64,000 nt of DNA from NCBI GenBank assembly GCA_020205615.1, contig CM035165.1, positions 30,043,544 to 30,107,543 on the forward strand, in the 5' to 3' direction. Below are positions 61,749-64,000 of the stretch, piece by piece. A model generated the notes under the pieces. That model saw only the letters and a list, made by a program, of their open reading frames with translations, had not been told where the DNA came from and ran no database searches. The position numbers and the translations under genes are program-made. Numbering within the stretch: the first letter of the stretch is position 1; each line of letters begins with the position of its first letter. Origin of the DNA: Panax quinquefolius. Lineage: Eukaryota > Streptophyta > Magnoliopsida > Apiales > Araliaceae.

Positions 61749-62558
61749 ATTGGAGTCCACTATTTAGTTTTATTCTTCTTCTTCTTCTTTATTTGTAATC
61801 TAATTGAGATGATTTCTATGGGATTGCTAGTTTTAATTTCCAATATGAACTAACTTTTTAATTAAGGCTACAATGGAACCTTTTATGCTTATAATTTGAT
61901 TATCCAGATTAATTCAGTTATTGAGTCAATTTGATTTGTCTATCATATTTTGCTTTAATTGTTTAATTATTTGGCCAATAATTACCATGTTACACAAGAT
62001 GAATTCGGGAGATGAAATCTAGAGTTAGAACTGAATGTGATAGTGTGTATTCTTAATAATTTGCAAGAGACAAATAATTAAGGTTGTGAATTGAATAAGA
62101 ATATCTCTTTTCACTACATGTAACAATTGGGAATTGGAACTTAATGAATTTAATTCTTTTGTTTCGCATAGAAATATCGCAAAATTAATTGGGTTAAATA
62201 ATTTTATCTGATCACTTAGGAAAGAGCTTTTAAATACCTTAAATTCCTGTTAACAACTCATATGGATTTAATAATTGGAGAAGTTGGATAGTTGATTTAT
62301 ATTGCATAATTGGGGATATTGTAGTCTTAAACCTTTATCATCTGAATCAATCTTTGTGTTAAAATTAGTTAGTTAATTTAATTTAGTTTTCATAAAAAAA
62401 TCAGAAATTTGGGTTGTTTAAATAAATTTTGAATTGATAAAAAAACTACTAGTTGGGATTTATTCAATTGGATTCCTCGTGGGAACGATACTTTTCTTAT
62501 CACTTTATTACTTGTTGATCGTGTATTCTTGCACATAATTGTTGATTGCGAAATTTGA
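61749..62558 (+). other. AT-rich region, possible degraded gypsy LTR 3' part
   Basis: After a TTC microsatellite (61783-61800) the sequence is AT-rich and non-coding. CTCGTGGGAACGATACTTTT (62477) and ACTTGTTGATCGTGTATTCT (62510) resemble the 3' part of some plant gypsy LTRs. No termini were found. Confidence 0.3.
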
Positions 62559-62741
62559 CAACAAAAAGAGATTGCAGATTTGATGACTAAGGTTGAAGAG
62601 GCTGTTGAAAAGAATTTTTCTGATGTAGCTCACCTATTTGAGTATTCTAAATTGGTTGAAGAGATTGTTATTGCATTCACAATAGTTTTTTTATCTATAT
62701 CCCTATTTTGTAGTGATATTGACTCATTCTGCAGGATATAG
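62559..62741 (+). other. small coding-like frame, not recognised
   Basis: A 60-codon open stretch without an upstream ATG ('QQKEIADLMTKVEEAVEKNF', then '..LFEYSKLVEEIVIAF') ends TAG 62739-62741. The first ~40 residues look like real protein (charged, helical) and the last 20 are hydrophobic. It could be a captured gene fragment. Nothing similar is recognised. Confidence 0.25.
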
Positions 62742-63212
62742 ATTCAATCTTTTCACTATGTACCCAACAGATTCCTTATATTTATTCCCTAAATAATGAA
62801 ATTTGAAATTTAAAAGTTAAAATTTGAAAGTTCCAACAGTCAAAAAACAGTCAAAGCATGTTTTGACCGTTGTAACTACATCTTGTTTTTAATTATAAAA
62901 TCGCTATTGATTTATTAATCTTTTTTAAAGTATGTGATATTTTAAATTTAAAATTAATATAAATTTAATCAACACATATGGTAACTTATTTAGGAAAAAA
63001 ATACTACTAATAAAATTTATTCTTTTACAATTCCTAGCAAAATTATTAAGTTTGAGAATACATCAAATTGACTTATACAAATTAATAATAATCTTATAAT
63101 TTATAAAAGAGAGTGTAATTTATCAATTGTATTCCACTATAAAATAATTTTTATTTTATTTTAAATTTTAAGTAATTTATGGAGTGTGTATTGAATGGAT
63201 TGTAGCTGCAAA
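62742..63212. other. AT-rich spacer, nothing recognised
   Basis: AT-rich sequence between the small frame and the family E LTR; no gene or repeat seen. Confidence 0.35.
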
Positions 63213-63296
63213 TGTGACGCCCCAAAAATAGATATACATCACCTATTCTAAGTCGCCAAATACATGGTACAGAACATAAATACAATCTTTGTGACG
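63213..63296 (-). repeat. partial LTR end, duplicate of the family E terminus
   Basis: 84 bp beginning TGTGACGCCCCAAAAATAG, matching the first ~84 bp of the LTR at 63297 (CATACATGGTACAGAA-type core included). Either a tandem duplication or an older LTR into which the next one inserted. Confidence 0.65.
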
Positions 63297-64000
63297 CCCC
63301 CAAAATAGGTATACAACACTCATTCTGAGTCGTCAAATACATGGTACAGAAAGCAAACTACAACTTCAATAATACAATTGTCGTGCAAAATACGACAACA
63401 CATACTGTGAGTTTAAATACAAATATTGTCTTCTAGACAATATCCATACTCAAATAAGTCCTCATTACAATTATTCAAACACAATTTTATAGAAATAGTG
63501 AGAACTGCTAAAACATCTTTCTAGAACCATCACTCCATACCCCGACTAGATCCTGCTATGTTCTCACCTCCTGAGAAGAAAATGGAACAAAAAGGAAAAG
63601 GGTGAGCTCAACTAGCCTAGTAAAGAATATTATGACTAAGATAATATACAATAAATTACGCTCAATAATATAGAGAGAGAAAGAGAGAAAGCTTATGTTT
63701 CGTGTGATTTTCAATTCTAACTTAGCCTCTATTTATAGGAAAGTGTTAAGACGTCAAGGCGACTTGACCACTGCAACTCCGATGGCTTTATCTGCTACTA
63801 TAGCCACCCACCACATTTAAAATAAAATTCAGCACATTTCTTCACCAACCACAAGTGGGGCCCACTCAATTCTAGAATTTTCCACCAAAATCATTTATAA
63901 ACCTAATTTCCTAATCACCACCTCTTAAAATTCATAACAAATCATACGCTCATTTTAACGGTTCCCAAATTTGTGGACATATACTCAACTTATATATGTA
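63297..64000 (-). mobile_element. Family E LTR, minus strand, runs off the window
   Basis: Starts TGTGACGCCCCCAAAATAGG, the inverse of the family A LTR end, and contains the shared AAGGGTGAGCTCAACTAGCC block (63597) and GAGAGAAAGAGAGAAAGC leader. The TATA box (63729-63737, minus) lies only ~430 bp from the LTR end, against ~1.65 kb in family A, because hairpin arrays and block X are absent. Confidence 0.75.
63729..63737 (-). promoter_or_regulatory. TATA box of the family E LTR
   Basis: TATAAATAG on the minus strand, followed by GAAAATCACACGAAACAT leader sequence as in family C. Confidence 0.55.

Overview
The window is transposon-rich, AT-rich nuclear DNA from a flowering plant, probably a eudicot. 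I see no clear single-copy host gene and no tRNA, rRNA or CRISPR. Evidence for plant origin is a Mutator-like element of the Kaonashi type (transposase plus Ulp1-like protease with a DUF1985 domain), a BED-finger hAT transposase, and Ty3/gypsy LTR elements primed by initiator tRNA-Met with a Del/Tekay-like gag. Heavy nesting suggests heterochromatin.

Layout. 1-~11000: a decayed Kaonashi-type MULE whose left end lies outside the window. Transposase (+, exons to 3722) and Ulp1-like gene (-, 10410 to 4732) converge, and their introns are filled with a GTAACC/GGTTAC minisatellite. 11007-11734: foldback element. 11971-12656: hAT-like MITE. About 13860-17779 plus 42410-42735: one hAT element with a transposase broken by two in-frame stops, split by a retrotransposon insertion.

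17780-42409: a 24.6 kb insertion with target duplication CTGTG, arranged LTR-internal-LTR-internal-LTR (family A). A complete related element (family B, 26923-35511) is nested in the middle LTR. All three internal regions keep gag and protease, and end at the start of reverse transcriptase; RNase H and integrase are absent, so these are non-autonomous.

42892-44520: probable copia-type LTR fragment. 44521-~57690: minus-strand array of three ~4.2 kb LTRs separated by only 325-330 bp (family C). ~57690-58600: non-autonomous hAT. 58803-61748: solo LTR (family D) with target duplication ATTGG. 63297-64000: start of another minus-strand LTR (family E).

Families A-E share LTR termini, TATA/leader region and distal LTR sequence but differ in upstream promoter arrays and in which blocks lie inside the LTR. 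Differences between copies cluster at CAG/CTG/CCG triplets as small scrambles, which looks like uncorrected long-read error at methylated CHG sites. Many reading-frame breaks may therefore be artefacts.
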